A stretch of 64,000 nucleotides of DNA from Paenibacillus albus (GCF_003952225.1 NZ_CP034437.1:2848501-2912500); one strand, 5' to 3'; positions 1 through 9,196 are shown, numbered from the stretch's first letter. Numbers and translations: made by a program. Notes: generated by a model from the letters alone, not told the origin.

Positions 1-1
1 C

Positions 2-1705
2 ACCTCGCGTGAAATGCAAGAGCAGGTGCTCGACCAGATGGATCTGGAGCGCGAACGCGGCATTACGATAAAGCTGCAAGCCGTACGATTGGGATACAAG
101 GCCGATGACGGCCAAGAATATATCCTTAACTTGATCGATACGCCAGGACACGTCGACTTCACCTATGAAGTTTCGCGAAGCCTTGCCGCATGCGAAGGCG
201 CGCTTCTTGTTGTTGATGCGGCGCAGGGAATTGAGGCGCAGACGCTTGCGAACGTTTACCTCGCGCTTGATAACAACCTGGAAATTATCCCGGTGCTGAA
301 CAAGATCGACCTGCCAAGCGCGGAGCCTGAGCGCGTGAAGCAAGAGATCGAGGATGTTATCGGACTTGATGCTAGTGAAGCGGTGCATGCTTCGGCGAAG
401 GCAGGTATCGGCATTAAGGAGATTTTGGAGCAAGTCGTGACGAAAGTGCCGGCGCCTACTGGCGATCCGGACGAGCCTCTTAAGGCGCTTATCTTCGACT
501 CCCACTACGACCCGTACAAAGGCGTTATCGTGTACGTGCGTGTCCTTGATGGTCATATCAAAGCAGGCAAAAAAATCCGCTTCATGGCGACCGGCGCAGA
601 GTTCGAGGTTATCGAAGTCGGTGCGTTCATGCCGCGCATGGGCATTGTCGGCGAATTGTCTGTCGGCGATGTAGGCTTCGTCGTTGCAGGCATTAAGAAC
701 GTGAAGGATACGCGTGTCGGCGATACGATCACCGATGCGAAGAAGCCAGCACTAGAGGCGCTGCCGGGTTACCGTAAGATCAACCCGATGGTGTTCTGCG
801 GCTTGTATCCGATTGAAACGCAGGATTACAACGATTTGCGCGATGCGCTTGAGAAGCTTGAGCTTAACGATGCATCGCTTCGTTACGAAGCGGAATCATC
901 CACGGCACTTGGCTTCGGCTACCGTTGCGGCTTCCTAGGCCTTCTGCATATGGAGATTATTCAAGAGCGGATCGAACGCGAGTTCAACATTCCGCTTATC
1001 ACGACTGCGCCGAGCGTTGTGTACCGAGTTACGCTGACGAATGGTGATGTGCTTGAAATCGATAACCCATCGAACTATCCGGAAGTCGGCAAGATCGACT
1101 ATGTTGAAGAGCCTTACGTAAAAGCTGCGATTATCGTCCCGAACGACTATGTCGGCGCGATTATGGAGCTTTGCCAAGGTAAACGCGGCGAGTTCGTGAA
1201 CATGGAATATCTGGACACGAACCGCGTTACGATTACGTACGATATGCCGCTGTCTGAAATCGTCTACGATTTCTTCGATCAGCTGAAGTCGAGCACGAAA
1301 GGCTACGCGTCGTTCGATTACGAGTTGGTTGGCTACCGCCAATCGAAGCTCGTGAAGATGGACATCATGCTCAACAACGAGATGGTCGATGCGCTGTCCG
1401 TTATCGTTCACCGCGATCGCGCGTACAACCGCGGACGAATTATTTGCGAGAAGCTCAAGGAGCTTATTCCTCGCCAAATGTTCGAGGTGCCGGTACAAGC
1501 GTCGATCGGTAATAAAGTTATTTCGCGTGAGACGGTTAAAGCGATGCGGAAGAACGTACTTGCCAAGTGTTACGGCGGTGACATCAGCCGTAAACGGAAG
1601 CTGCTTGATAAGCAGAAGGAAGGCAAAAAACGGATGAAGCAGGTCGGCAGCGTCGAGGTTCCGCAGGAAGCTTTCATGGCTGTTCTGAAGATTGATGAAG
1701 ACTAG
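2..1705 (+). CDS. lepA: Elongation factor 4 (LepA), 5'-truncated by window edge
   Basis: Ribosome-binding translational GTPase that back-translocates or rescues stalled ribosomes. The frame is open from base 2 and the start codon lies outside the window. About 35-40 N-terminal residues with the G1 P-loop are missing compared with the usual length of roughly 600. Visible GTPase motifs are the switch region [13 protein letters not shown] (G3) and NKIDLP (G4). EF-G-like domains and the basic LepA-specific C-terminal domain follow ([17 protein letters not shown], ending in AVLKIDED). It is followed by a large inverted repeat and a rho-independent terminator. The LepA C-terminus excludes EF-G and TypA. 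Confidence 0.97.
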   Translation, partial: TSREMQEQVLDQMDLERERGITIKLQAVRLGYKADDGQEYILNLIDTPGHVDFTYEVSRSLAACEGALLVVDAAQGIEAQTLANVYLALDNNLEIIPVLNKIDLPSAEPERVKQEIEDVIGLDASEAVHASAKAGIGIKEILEQVVTKVPAPTGDPDEPLKALIFDSHYDPYKGVIVYVRVLDGHIKAGKKIRFMATGAEFEVIEVGAFMPRMGIVGELSVGDVGFVVAGIKNVKDTRVGDTITDAKKPALEALPGYRKINPMVFCGLYPIETQDYNDLRDALEKLELNDASLRYEAESSTALGFGYRCGFLGLLHMEIIQERIEREFNIPLITTAPSVVYRVTLTNGDVLEIDNPSNYPEVGKIDYVEEPYVKAAIIVPNDYVGAIMELCQGKRGEFVNMEYLDTNRVTITYDMPLSEIVYDFFDQLKSSTKGYASFDYELVGYRQSKLVKMDIMLNNEMVDALSVIVHRDRAYNRGRIICEKLKELIPRQMFEVPVQASIGNKVISRETVKAMRKNVLAKCYGGDISRKRKLLDKQKEGKKRMKQVGSVEVPQEAFMAVLKIDED

Positions 1706-1724
1706 ATGAATTGTGAAGGGGAAG

Positions 1725-1857
1725 GCCTGCTGCCAGTGATGGATTCCGCTCGCTGTTGAAGTTCTGATTCCTGATGATTTGATAAGACATTAAGAGGTTG
1801 GAATCAGACTTCAAAGGCGACCACTACCGTTGCTCCATTCCATCACTGGCCTCCGGC
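1725..1857. repeat. Long imperfect inverted repeat between lepA and hemW
   Basis: Two nested arms pair across about 130 bp. The outer arms are around 1725-1747 (contains GCCAGTGATGGATTCC) and 1834-1857 (contains CCATTCCATCACTGGC). The inner arms are 1756-1771 (TTGAAGTTCTGATTCC) and 1800-1814 (GGAATCAGACTTCAA). It contains no convincing ORF. It could be a large transcript hairpin, a processed leader or a small non-autonomous palindromic repeat. Confidence 0.6.
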
Positions 1858-1881
1858 CTATCCGCCACAATCTCGTTTTTA

Positions 1882-1909
1882 AAGGGAGCATAAGAGCTCC
1901 CTTGTTTTT
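1882..1909 (+). terminator. Rho-independent terminator after lepA
   Basis: An 8-bp perfect stem AAGGGAGC/GCTCCCTT with a 6-nt loop is followed by GTTTTT. It lies 28 bp before the hemW start codon, so it may also act as an attenuator for hemW, since no clear promoter is visible between the two. Confidence 0.75.
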
Positions 1910-1937
1910 ATTTCAAGGGAGTATTGGAGGTAAGGCA

Positions 1938-3095
1938 ATGTTACAGCACGCGCCTCGGGCGCTTTATATTCATATCCCATTTTGCACGAACAAGTGCCAT
2001 TACTGCGATTTCACCTCTTACGTGCTGAAGGGGCAGCCGGTCGATGCTTATCTGGACGCCTTGGAGCGGGAGATGGCGATGACCGTGGAGCTGCTGCCGC
2101 CGGAGGAGATCCGCACGGTGTTTGTCGGCGGAGGTACGCCGACGGTGTTGACGCCGCTGCAGATGGAGCGATTCCTGGCATCGGTGAAGAAGTACTTCCC
2201 TATTCATCCGGATGCGGAATTCTCGATGGAAGCGAACCCGGGTACGGTTGATATCGATAAGCTGCATGCCATGAAGGCAGGCGGCGTGAACCGAATCAGC
2301 ATGGGTGTGCAGTCTTTCGATAACGGCTTACTCGAGCGCATCGGCCGCATTCATAATGTTGATGACGTATACCGCAGCATTGAGAACGCAAGAATGGCGG
2401 GCTTTAGCAACCTGTCGATCGACCTCATGTTCGGGCTTCCGGGGCAAACGGTTGAACAGCTGACAGACAGCGTCGCTCGTGCACTCAAGCTTGAACTGCC
2501 GCATTATTCGTTGTACGGCTTGAAGGTCGAAGAGAACACGCTGTTCCATGCATTGTATGAGCGAAACCAGCTTCCTCTTCCTTCCGAAGACGATGAGCTT
2601 GCCATGTACATGCATCTGATCGACACACTCAAGGGAGAAGGCTTCCATCATTACGAGATCAGCAATTTTGCCAAGCCTGGCTATGAGAGCAAGCACAACA
2701 TCACATACTGGCGGAACGAGCCGTATTACGGGTTAGGTGCAGGCGCGCACGGCTACGCGAGAGGCGAGCGGCACGTGAACATAAAAGGCGTTCAGCCATT
2801 CATTGATGCTTCATTAAACAGGCTTCCGCGCCTTGAGACGAATCCGGTGCCGGAGCGTGAAGCGATGGAAGATTTCATGATGGTCGGTCTTCGGATGCTA
2901 GAAGGCGTGTGTAATGATGACTTTGGGATGCAATTCCCTGGTCTGACGATTGAAAGCGAGTTTGGCGAGCCGCTTGCGGCGGTACTTGCGCAAGGACTGC
3001 TGGAACGCACAGAAGAGCGCGGCGGCGGTTACCGGTTATCGGAGAAGGGCATTCCGCTCGGGAATGAAGTTTTTGGCGCGTTTATTGGCGAATGA
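1938..3095 (+). CDS. hemW: Radical SAM heme chaperone HemW
   Basis: HemN-like radical SAM protein of 385 aa, now regarded as a heme-binding chaperone rather than coproporphyrinogen oxidase. The [4Fe-4S]/SAM motif CX3CX2C is at C16, C20 and C23 (PFCTNKCHYCDF). FVGGGTPT and the SAM-binding MGVQSFD follow, and a HemW C-terminal domain ends the protein. The ATG at 1938 is chosen because TTGGAGG stands 7-13 bases upstream and the protein then begins just before the radical SAM core. An in-frame ATG at 1830 would run through the terminator and inverted repeat. The lepA-hemW-hrcA order is usual in Bacillales. Confidence 0.93.
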   Translation: MLQHAPRALYIHIPFCTNKCHYCDFTSYVLKGQPVDAYLDALEREMAMTVELLPPEEIRTVFVGGGTPTVLTPLQMERFLASVKKYFPIHPDAEFSMEANPGTVDIDKLHAMKAGGVNRISMGVQSFDNGLLERIGRIHNVDDVYRSIENARMAGFSNLSIDLMFGLPGQTVEQLTDSVARALKLELPHYSLYGLKVEENTLFHALYERNQLPLPSEDDELAMYMHLIDTLKGEGFHHYEISNFAKPGYESKHNITYWRNEPYYGLGAGAHGYARGERHVNIKGVQPFIDASLNRLPRLETNPVPEREAMEDFMMVGLRMLEGVCNDDFGMQFPGLTIESEFGEPLAAVLAQGLLERTEERGGGYRLSEKGIPLGNEVFGAFIGE

Positions 3096-3121
3096 TGTGT
3101 CAATATCGATGCAATTAGTAC

Positions 3122-3156
3122 TTGTGAACCAAACAGTGTTGTTGTATATTTATTCA
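3122..3156 (+). promoter_or_regulatory. Candidate sigma-A promoter overlapped by an ARG box
   Basis: TTGTGA (3122-3127), a 17-bp spacer and TATATT (3145-3150) fit a sigma-A promoter. The -10 lies inside TGTATATTTATTCA (3143-3156). That segment differs at one base from the palindromic ARG box half-site pair TGAAT-N4-ATTCA bound by ArgR/AhrC. The next gene is an ArgA-like acetyltransferase, so arginine repression is a reasonable inference. Confidence 0.5.
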
Positions 3157-3205
3157 TATTGATGCCGGAAATATAATTTCGGAGCTAGAGTGGAGGCGAG
3201 TGCGA

Positions 3206-3676
3206 GTGCAAGCGTTGCAAGCGGTATGCAGAAAGGCGACCGAAGACGATGTTGAAGTGTTAGTCAGTTTGATAGCAGGTTACGCCGAGAAGGGAATCAT
3301 GCTGCCGCGATCACGTGATGTGCTGAAGCGCCAGATTGATACATTCGTTGTAGCTGAAGTTGGAAGCGAGGTTGTCGGCTGCGGTTCTCTGACTCAGCTT
3401 GGCGCCGATCTTGTTGAGATTCGCTCGCTTGGTATTTCGGAAGGCTACAAAGGGCTGGGAATTGGCAGCAAGCTTGTCGATCAATTGATCTACGAAGCAA
3501 GAGAGCAGCAGATCCCGAAGATAATGGCGCTCACCTATGAAGTTCGTTTCTTCGAGAAGAACGGCTTTACGGTTGTGAATAAAGAGATCTTCCCCGAGAA
3601 AGTATGGACCGATTGTATCCACTGCGCGAAACAGCATGCTTGCGATGAGATCGCTGTGCTGAAGATGCTAAATTAA
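3206..3676 (+). CDS. GNAT N-acetyltransferase, ArgA (N-acetylglutamate synthase)-like
   Basis: GCN5-family acetyltransferase of about 156 aa. The acetyl-CoA motif A is EIRSLGISEGYKGLGIGSKL, with V/I-R-S-L and the G-x-G-x-G/A loop near residues 75-95. The end resembles the C-terminal acetyltransferase domain of ArgA (ALTYEVRFFEKNGF, KVWTDCIHC). Short proteins of this kind can make N-acetylglutamate for arginine synthesis. The GTG at 3206 is preferred because GGAGG ends 9 bases upstream; the GTG at 3200 would leave only 3. Another amino-acid substrate is possible, but the upstream ARG box supports an arginine role. Confidence 0.75.
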   Translation: MQALQAVCRKATEDDVEVLVSLIAGYAEKGIMLPRSRDVLKRQIDTFVVAEVGSEVVGCGSLTQLGADLVEIRSLGISEGYKGLGIGSKLVDQLIYEAREQQIPKIMALTYEVRFFEKNGFTVVNKEIFPEKVWTDCIHCAKQHACDEIAVLKMLN

Positions 3677-3700
3677 CGTACACAAAATGTACGTTTTATA
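3675..3700 (+). terminator. Short hairpin terminator after the acetyltransferase gene
   Basis: The stem AACGTAC/GTACGTT has a short A-rich loop and is followed by TTAT. The arm overlaps the stop codon. It is weak alone but backed up by a second hairpin 10 bp downstream. Confidence 0.45.
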
Positions 3701-3710
3701 GATGTCCCGA

Positions 3711-3755
3711 AAATGCCAAACTGACTTGACAATCGATAAGTCGGTTTGGTATTTT
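3711..3755 (+). terminator. Terminator upstream of the hrcA operon
   Basis: Arms 3711-3727 (AAATGCCAAACTGACTT) and 3738-3755 (AAGTCGGTTTGGTATTTTT) pair almost completely and run into T residues. The arms also carry the -35 and -10 of the following promoter, so one sequence serves both elements. Confidence 0.65.
3726..3755 (+). promoter_or_regulatory. Candidate sigma-A promoter of the hrcA-grpE-dnaK operon
   Basis: A perfect -35 TTGACA at 3726-3731 is followed by an 18-bp spacer and TATTTT (3750-3755), a few bases before the CIRCE operator. This arrangement matches other HrcA-controlled dnaK operons. The -35 lies in the terminator's 5' arm and the -10 in its 3' arm. Confidence 0.55.
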
Positions 3756-3766
3756 TGTATTAATGA

Positions 3767-3793
3767 TTAGCACTCAACGATAACGAGTGCTAA
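3767..3793 (+). promoter_or_regulatory. CIRCE operator (HrcA binding site)
   Basis: TTAGCACTC, nine bases, GAGTGCTAA: the consensus controlling inverted repeat of chaperone expression with no mismatch. HrcA bound here represses the operon until heat shock occupies GroEL. Confidence 0.97.
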
Positions 3794-3825
3794 CGATGCA
3801 GCGATAACGAATTGGAGGGACTGCG

Positions 3826-4851
3826 ATGTTAACTGAACGGCAGCGAATGATTCTAAATGTCATCATCGATGATTATATCCGCTCGGCGGAGCCTATAGGT
3901 TCTCGCAGTATTTCGAAACGAAGCGACGTCAGCTTCTCGCCGGCAACGATTCGGAATGAGATGGCCGATTTGGAGGAGCTCGGATTTCTGGAGCAGCCCC
4001 ATACGTCAGCCGGACGAATCCCATCCATTAAAGGTTATCGGTACTACGTTGATCATCTTGTCCGATTGGGCGAGGTGAACGATCAGGATGTACAGAAGGT
4101 TCGTTCCTTCTTCACGGAGAAGATGAACCAGATGGAGCAGATCATTCAGCATGCTGCAAGTATTTTGTCCAATTTGACGAACTATACGAGCATTGTGCTG
4201 GGGCCTGAGACGTTTGCGAATTCGCTGAAGCATTTTCAATTGGTGCCGATCAGCGATGACACGGCGGTGGCGATTATTGTTACGAGCACCGGCCATGTTG
4301 AGAACCGCACCATTTCCATTCCGGCTGATATGAGCATGGATGAAATGCAGCAGGCTGTTAATATTTTGAATGCGAAATTGATCGGCGTGCCGATGGTTAG
4401 GCTGAAGTCGAAGCTGTATTCCGAGGTTGGCCAAGAGCTTGGACGTTATGCGGACCAATGTGAACGGCTGCTTGGGGTATTGGATGATGCGCTGAAGAGT
4501 GAAGACGACCACCGCCTATTCTTGAGCGGTGCGACGAATATGCTGACGCAGCCTGAGTTCAAGGATGTCGACAAAGTGAAGACTGTGCTCGACCTGCTCG
4601 ATGAGACACCCACGATTATGCAGATGTTCAGTTCGCTTCCTAGCGGTATTGCCGTCCGGATTGGGACAGAGAATACTCATGAGGCAATTAACAATTGCAG
4701 CTTGATAACAGCGACATATTCGGCACATGGGCAGCAGCTTGGCACGATAGGCATTCTCGGTCCGACGAGGATGGATTACGGTAAAGTAATTGGCCTGCTC
4801 GATCTCTTGTCGAAGGATATGGCAGTACTGCTCGGCCGATGGTACAAATGA
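3826..4851 (+). CDS. hrcA: Heat-inducible transcription repressor HrcA
   Basis: Represses class I heat-shock genes by binding CIRCE; GroEL keeps it active. The 341-aa length is normal. The N-terminal winged helix (LTERQRMILNVIIDDYIRSAEPIGSR, then PATIRNEMADLEELGFLEQPHTSAGRIPS) is characteristic, and a GAF-like domain follows, ending LLSKDMAVLLGRWYK. The ATG at 3826 follows TTGGAGGGA. It is the first gene of hrcA-grpE-dnaK and is autoregulated through the CIRCE 32 bp upstream. Confidence 0.98.
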   Translation: MLTERQRMILNVIIDDYIRSAEPIGSRSISKRSDVSFSPATIRNEMADLEELGFLEQPHTSAGRIPSIKGYRYYVDHLVRLGEVNDQDVQKVRSFFTEKMNQMEQIIQHAASILSNLTNYTSIVLGPETFANSLKHFQLVPISDDTAVAIIVTSTGHVENRTISIPADMSMDEMQQAVNILNAKLIGVPMVRLKSKLYSEVGQELGRYADQCERLLGVLDDALKSEDDHRLFLSGATNMLTQPEFKDVDKVKTVLDLLDETPTIMQMFSSLPSGIAVRIGTENTHEAINNCSLITATYSAHGQQLGTIGILGPTRMDYGKVIGLLDLLSKDMAVLLGRWYK

Positions 4852-4898
4852 CGAATGTAACGTAAGACAGGGATTATTTTCAGGAGGTGCACGCGCTC

Positions 4899-5471
4899 GT
4901 GTCTGTGAATGAACAGCATACAGATGAAGAACATATCAATGAAGTGAACAATGCTACTGTGGAAGAACAGGAAGTACCAACAGAGGAAACAGCTTCGAAC
5001 GTCGAAGAAGGCAGCGCAGAAGACTCCCGTATCGCCGAGCTCACGAAGCTTGCGGATGAGAATCAGCAGCGTTACCTACGCGCACAAGCGGACTTTGATA
5101 ACTTCCGCCGCCGTACGATGAAAGAGAAGGAAGATCTTGCGCAATACGCATCGATGAAGCTGATCAGCCAGCTGCTTCCGGTTGTCGATAACTTCGGTCG
5201 CGCGGTAGAAGCTGCGAAGAGCGGCGGCGACGTTGAATCGTTCGCTAAAGGCGTAGATATGATCTTCCGCCAATTTGAGCAAGTGCTTGAAGCTGAAGGC
5301 CTCAAAGCAATGGAGGTTGTAGGCGAGCCGTTCAATCCTGATTTCCACCAAGCTATTATGCAAGTGGAGTCCGATGAGCATGAAGAAGGCATCGTCGTAG
5401 AAGAAGTGCAAAAGGGTTATGTGTTGAAGGATAAAGTGCTGCGTCCCGCTATGGTGAAAGTGAGCGGTTAA
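4899..5471 (+). CDS. grpE: Nucleotide exchange factor GrpE
   Basis: DnaK co-chaperone that speeds ADP release. It has about 190 aa. An acidic disordered N-terminus (EEHINEVNNATVEEQEVPTEE) precedes the long dimerising helix (ENQQRYLRAQADFDNFRRRT). The C-terminal beta domain contains the signature GEPFNPDFHQAI and ends KVLRPAMVKVSG. The GTG at 4899 has AGGAGG 11 bases upstream; an upstream in-frame GTG at 4887 overlaps the Shine-Dalgarno itself and is unlikely. It is the second gene of the HrcA-controlled operon. Confidence 0.97.
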   Translation: MSVNEQHTDEEHINEVNNATVEEQEVPTEETASNVEEGSAEDSRIAELTKLADENQQRYLRAQADFDNFRRRTMKEKEDLAQYASMKLISQLLPVVDNFGRAVEAAKSGGDVESFAKGVDMIFRQFEQVLEAEGLKAMEVVGEPFNPDFHQAIMQVESDEHEEGIVVEEVQKGYVLKDKVLRPAMVKVSG

Positions 5472-5531
5472 CGTTCAGTTGCCTATATACTTAATTTTAT
5501 GTAATTGAGACTTAAGGAGGAATTTCTAATT

Positions 5532-7373
5532 ATGAGTAAAGTAATCGGTATTGACCTTGGAACAACAAACTCATGCGTAGCGGTAATGGAAGGCGGCGAA
5601 GCTGTCGTAATTCCTAATCCGGAAGGCAATCGTACAACACCATCTGTTGTAGGCTTTAAGAAAGACGGCGAGCGCGTTGTCGGTGAAGCGGCAAAACGCC
5701 AAGCAATCACGAACCCGGACCGTACGATCAGCTCGATCAAGCGTCACATGGGTACAAACCATAAAGAAGTAATCGACGGCAAAGACTACTCGTCGCAAGA
5801 AATTTCCGCAATCATTCTTCAAAAGCTGAAAGCAGACGCTGAAGCTTACCTGGGTCAAACCGTAACACAAGCGGTTATTACAGTTCCTGCTTACTTCAAC
5901 GACAGCCAGCGTCAAGCGACGAAGGATGCCGGCAAGATCGCAGGTCTTGAAGTGCTTCGTATCGTCAATGAGCCTACAGCAGCAGCGCTTGCATACGGTC
6001 TTGAGAAAACAGAAGATCATACGATTCTCGTTTATGACCTTGGCGGCGGTACGTTCGACGTATCGATCCTTGAGCTCGGCGATGGCTTCTTCGAAGTAAA
6101 AGCAACTAGCGGTGACAACCGTCTGGGCGGCGATGACTTTGACCAAGTCGTAATCGACTATCTGGTAAGTGAATTCAAGAAAGAGCAAGGCGTAGACCTC
6201 TCTAAAGATAAAGCAGCCGTACAACGTCTGAAAGACGCAGCAGAGAAAGCGAAGAAGGAACTGTCCGGTATGGTTACTTCGACGATCTCCCTGCCGTTCA
6301 TCACAATGGCTGACGGCGTACCGCAGCACTTGGAAATGAGCCTGACTCGTGCGAAGTTTGAAGAGCTGTCCGCAGCGCTCGTTGAGCGTACACTTGGACC
6401 GACTCGCCAAGCGCTTAGCGATGCTGGCATGTCCCCAAGCGACATCGACAAAGTCGTTCTTGTTGGCGGATCGACTCGTATCCCTGCTGTTCAAGAAGCC
6501 GTTAAGAAACTGATCGGCAAAGACCCGCACAAAGGCGTTAACCCGGATGAGGTTGTAGCACTTGGTGCAGCAGTTCAAGCGGGCGTACTGACTGGCGATG
6601 TGAAGGACGTTGTATTGCTCGACGTAACTCCGTTGTCCCTCGGTATCGAGACAGCAGGCGGCGTGTTCACGAAGATGATCGACCGCAACACGACGATCCC
6701 TACAAGCAAATCGCAAGTGTACTCCACTTATGCGGACAATCAGCCTAGCGTAGAGATTCACGTGCTGCAAGGCGAGCGTCAAATGGCTGCCGGCAACAAA
6801 ACACTCGGTCGCTTCACGCTTGGTGACATTCCACTGGCGCCGCGCGGCGTACCGCAAATCGAAGTTACTTTCGATATCGATGCGAACGGTATCGTTAACG
6901 TATCGGCCCTAGATAAAGGCACAGGCAAGAGCCAGAAGATTACAATCACTTCCTCCGGCGGCTTGTCCGAAGAAGAAATCGATCGTATGATGAAAGACGC
7001 TGAGCTGAACGCAGAAGAAGATCGCAAGCGTCGTGAGCTTGTTGAAGCGAAGAACAGCGCTGACCAACTCGTGTATACAGTTGACAAGACGATCAAAGAT
7101 CTTGGCGATAAAGTAGACGCAGGCGAAATCGCAAAAGCGAACGAAGCGAAAGAGAAAGTTACTGCAGCGCTGGCAACAGACGATGTAGAACAAATCAAAG
7201 CCGCTTCCGACGAATTGACTGAGATTATGCAGCAGCTGTCGATGAAACTGTATGAGCAAGCAGGAGCCGCAGGTGGCGCTGAAGGCGCAGGTCCTGAAGC
7301 AGGAACTGGCGAAGCTAAAGGCAGAGATAATGTAGTTGACGCTGATTACGAAGTTGTTGACGACAAGAAATAA
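5532..7373 (+). CDS. dnaK: Molecular chaperone DnaK (Hsp70)
   Basis: ATP-driven protein-folding chaperone of 613 aa. Actin-like nucleotide-binding domain motifs are present: [18 protein letters not shown] near the start, [14 protein letters not shown] and [14 protein letters not shown]. The hydrophobic linker [16 protein letters not shown] leads to the substrate-binding domain. A helical lid and a Gly/Ala-rich tail end in [14 protein letters not shown]. The ATG at 5532 follows AAGGAGGA; an in-frame upstream ATG at 5505 lies before this site. A strong terminator follows, so dnaK closes the operon and dnaJ is separate. Confidence 0.99.
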   Translation: MSKVIGIDLGTTNSCVAVMEGGEAVVIPNPEGNRTTPSVVGFKKDGERVVGEAAKRQAITNPDRTISSIKRHMGTNHKEVIDGKDYSSQEISAIILQKLKADAEAYLGQTVTQAVITVPAYFNDSQRQATKDAGKIAGLEVLRIVNEPTAAALAYGLEKTEDHTILVYDLGGGTFDVSILELGDGFFEVKATSGDNRLGGDDFDQVVIDYLVSEFKKEQGVDLSKDKAAVQRLKDAAEKAKKELSGMVTSTISLPFITMADGVPQHLEMSLTRAKFEELSAALVERTLGPTRQALSDAGMSPSDIDKVVLVGGSTRIPAVQEAVKKLIGKDPHKGVNPDEVVALGAAVQAGVLTGDVKDVVLLDVTPLSLGIETAGGVFTKMIDRNTTIPTSKSQVYSTYADNQPSVEIHVLQGERQMAAGNKTLGRFTLGDIPLAPRGVPQIEVTFDIDANGIVNVSALDKGTGKSQKITITSSGGLSEEEIDRMMKDAELNAEEDRKRRELVEAKNSADQLVYTVDKTIKDLGDKVDAGEIAKANEAKEKVTAALATDDVEQIKAASDELTEIMQQLSMKLYEQAGAAGGAEGAGPEAGTGEAKGRDNVVDADYEVVDDKK

Positions 7374-7391
7374 GTTAGGCAGTTTCGTGTA

Positions 7392-7435
7392 AACGGTGCG
7401 CCGTCCGAGAAAAATTTGGACGGCGCAGCCGTTTC
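7392..7435 (+). terminator. Terminator between dnaK and dnaJ
   Basis: A long GC-rich stem joins AACGGTGCGCCGTCC to GGACGGCGCAGCCGTT across an A/T-rich loop, followed by TTCTTG. It separates the hrcA operon from dnaJ. Confidence 0.75.
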
Positions 7436-7465
7436 TTGCTATGTCTTGGAATAAGTTGCATTTGC

Positions 7466-7494
7466 TTGATCTTAAGGCATGCATTATTTTATAG
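7466..7494 (+). promoter_or_regulatory. Candidate promoter for dnaJ
   Basis: TTGATC (7466-7471) and TTATAG (7489-7494) are separated by 17 bp, downstream of the dnaK terminator and 88 bp before the dnaJ start. No CIRCE lies here, so dnaJ may escape direct HrcA control. Confidence 0.35.
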
Positions 7495-7581
7495 GGATAT
7501 GTCAGTTGAAGGCTGGCAAAGGCGTTACTGCTCTGGGAGAGAGTAACCAGCGATTATACGGATACAGAAGGGGTGACGGTT

Positions 7582-8715
7582 TTGGCAGACAAGCGTGATT
7601 TTTACGAAGTGCTTGGCGTTGAGAAGAGTGCTTCGGATGATGATATTAAGAAAGCGTACCGCAAGATGGCGCGCCAATACCATCCGGACGTGAATAAAGC
7701 GGCGGATGCAGAGAGCAAGTTCAAAGAAGTGAAGGAAGCGTACGACGTCCTGAGCGATGAAGGGAAACGTTCGCAGTACGACCGTTTCGGTCATGTTGAC
7801 CCGAACCAAGGCTTTGGAGGCGGCGGTGGCGGTGACTTCGGCGGTGGCTTCGGCGATATCTTCGATATGTTCTTCGGCGGTGGCGGCGGTGGTCGCCGTG
7901 ATCCGAATGCGCCTCAGCGCGGCAACGATCTTCAATATACGATGACGATCGAGTTCAAGGAAGCGGTGTTCGGCAAGGAAACGGAGATCACGATTCCTCG
8001 TACCGAGAACTGCGACACGTGCGTGGGTACGGGCGCTAAACCTGGCACGAAGCCTGAGACTTGCTCGACATGCCGTGGAACTGGCCAGCAAGAGGTTGTT
8101 CAGAATACGCCGTTCGGCCGTATGGTGAACCGCCGCGCATGTTCGACATGCAGCGGAACAGGCAAGATCATTAAAGAGAAATGCACAACCTGCCATGGCG
8201 CAGGCAAAGTGAAGAAGCAACGTAAGATTAACGTGAAAATTCCTGCCGGCGTAGATGAAGGCGCTCAAATCCGTCTCAGCGGAGAAGGAGAAAGCGGTAC
8301 ACGTGGGGGCCCATCCGGCGACCTGTATATCGTTATTCGCGTGAAGGCGCATGACTTCTTCGAGCGTGACAACGATGATATCTACTGTGAAGTGCCACTT
8401 AACTTCGCGCAAGCAGCGCTTGGCGACGAGATTGAAATTCCGACGCTGACCGAGAAAGTGAAGCTGAAGATTCCTGCGGGCACACAGACCGGCACGTACT
8501 TCCGCCTGAAAGGCAAAGGCGTACCTCGTCTGCGCGGCTACGGCCAAGGCGATCAGCATGTGAAGGTGACGGTTGTAACGCCAACGAACATGAGCGATGA
8601 GCAGAAGGAATTGCTGCGTCAGTTTGCCGGAGTAGGCGCGCCTGCGGGCGAAGTGCAGCATGAGCACCACGAATCGATCTTCGACAAGATGAAGAAAGCA
8701 TTCCGCGGCGAATAA
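7582..8715 (+). CDS. dnaJ: Chaperone protein DnaJ (Hsp40)
   Basis: Stimulates the DnaK ATPase and delivers substrates. It has about 377 aa. The J-domain has the HPD triad in [10 protein letters not shown] long glycine/phenylalanine region follows ([18 protein letters not shown]). The zinc-binding region has all four repeats: [24 protein letters not shown] and CTTCHGAG. C-terminal substrate-binding domains complete it. The TTG at 7582 gives the usual [12 protein letters not shown] start behind AAGGGGTGA; the GTG at 7573 overlaps that ribosome binding site. It is separated from dnaK by a terminator and about 210 bp. Confidence 0.98.
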   Translation: MADKRDFYEVLGVEKSASDDDIKKAYRKMARQYHPDVNKAADAESKFKEVKEAYDVLSDEGKRSQYDRFGHVDPNQGFGGGGGGDFGGGFGDIFDMFFGGGGGGRRDPNAPQRGNDLQYTMTIEFKEAVFGKETEITIPRTENCDTCVGTGAKPGTKPETCSTCRGTGQQEVVQNTPFGRMVNRRACSTCSGTGKIIKEKCTTCHGAGKVKKQRKINVKIPAGVDEGAQIRLSGEGESGTRGGPSGDLYIVIRVKAHDFFERDNDDIYCEVPLNFAQAALGDEIEIPTLTEKVKLKIPAGTQTGTYFRLKGKGVPRLRGYGQGDQHVKVTVVTPTNMSDEQKELLRQFAGVGAPAGEVQHEHHESIFDKMKKAFRGE

Positions 8716-8800
8716 TCGGCAATGCATCAGCATAAGAACGAAAACATTGGTTTATGCTAACCTTCGTGTTTAACTCTTATTGAACATGGAGGCGTTACCG

Positions 8801-8965
8801 ATGACTAAGAAAAATCAAAATCAAGACCTTGAAAAAGTGAATTTTGCCGAGCTGCCAACAGGTAAGAATGAGGATGTCGAGTTCTCGGAAGAGCTTGCTG
8901 ACGAAGCGGACCGAGTGGCGCAGCAGCGTGCGGCCGAAGCGGACGCGAGAAACGAGAATGCCTAA
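8801..8965 (+). CDS. YfhD-family small protein
   Basis: Very charged 54-residue protein with DVEFSEELADEADRVAQQRAAEADARNENA at its end. This resembles the small YfhD family of Bacillales, for which no biochemical function is established. No membrane segment or signal peptide is present and it is probably mostly disordered or helical. The ATG at 8801 follows GGAGG; an ATG at 8780 lies before the ribosome binding site. It may be cotranscribed with dnaJ and the next small gene. The family assignment comes from memory of the motif. Confidence 0.7.
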   Translation: MTKKNQNQDLEKVNFAELPTGKNEDVEFSEELADEADRVAQQRAAEADARNENA

Positions 8966-8984
8966 GAGGACGTGACGTGACGAG

Positions 8985-9179
8985 ATGACCGCGACAATTC
9001 ACGCAACGTTCCAGGACAGCGGTGACGCGAGGGAAGCACAGGCGAAGCTGCAGTACCTGCGCGTAGAGCAGGTTAACGGCGGTGCTGACGATGCTTCGTT
9101 CACGGCCACGGTTGGCGATGAACTCATCGAACGGGCGATTCATCTGATCGAACAGACCGGTGGAACGGCAATTATTTAA
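8985..9179 (+). CDS. Small hypothetical protein, predicted beta-alpha-beta-beta-alpha-beta fold
   Basis: I do not recognise this 64-residue protein. The pattern reads strand (TIHATF), helix (SGDAREAQAKLQYL), strand (VEQVNG), strand (ASFTATV), helix (ELIERAIHLIEQ) and strand (TAII). That is a ferredoxin-like plait, as seen in small regulatory and YflT-type stress proteins. The start has only a weak ribosome binding site. It sits 19 bp after the YfhD-like gene and ends at a strong terminator, so the two are probably the tail of the dnaJ transcript. Confidence 0.6.
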   Translation: MTATIHATFQDSGDAREAQAKLQYLRVEQVNGGADDASFTATVGDELIERAIHLIEQTGGTAII

Positions 9180-9196
9180 CTTGGAAAATGCAGCAT

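Noticed and set aside
1706-1937. T-box or other known riboswitch before hemW
   Set aside because: No T-box AGGGTGGNACC motif or other recognised aptamer signature; only palindromic arms and a terminator are visible.
5571-6857. 428-codon open frame on the minus strand opposite dnaK
   Set aside because: It is the antisense shadow of a highly biased, conserved gene; it has no ribosome binding site or recognisable domain.
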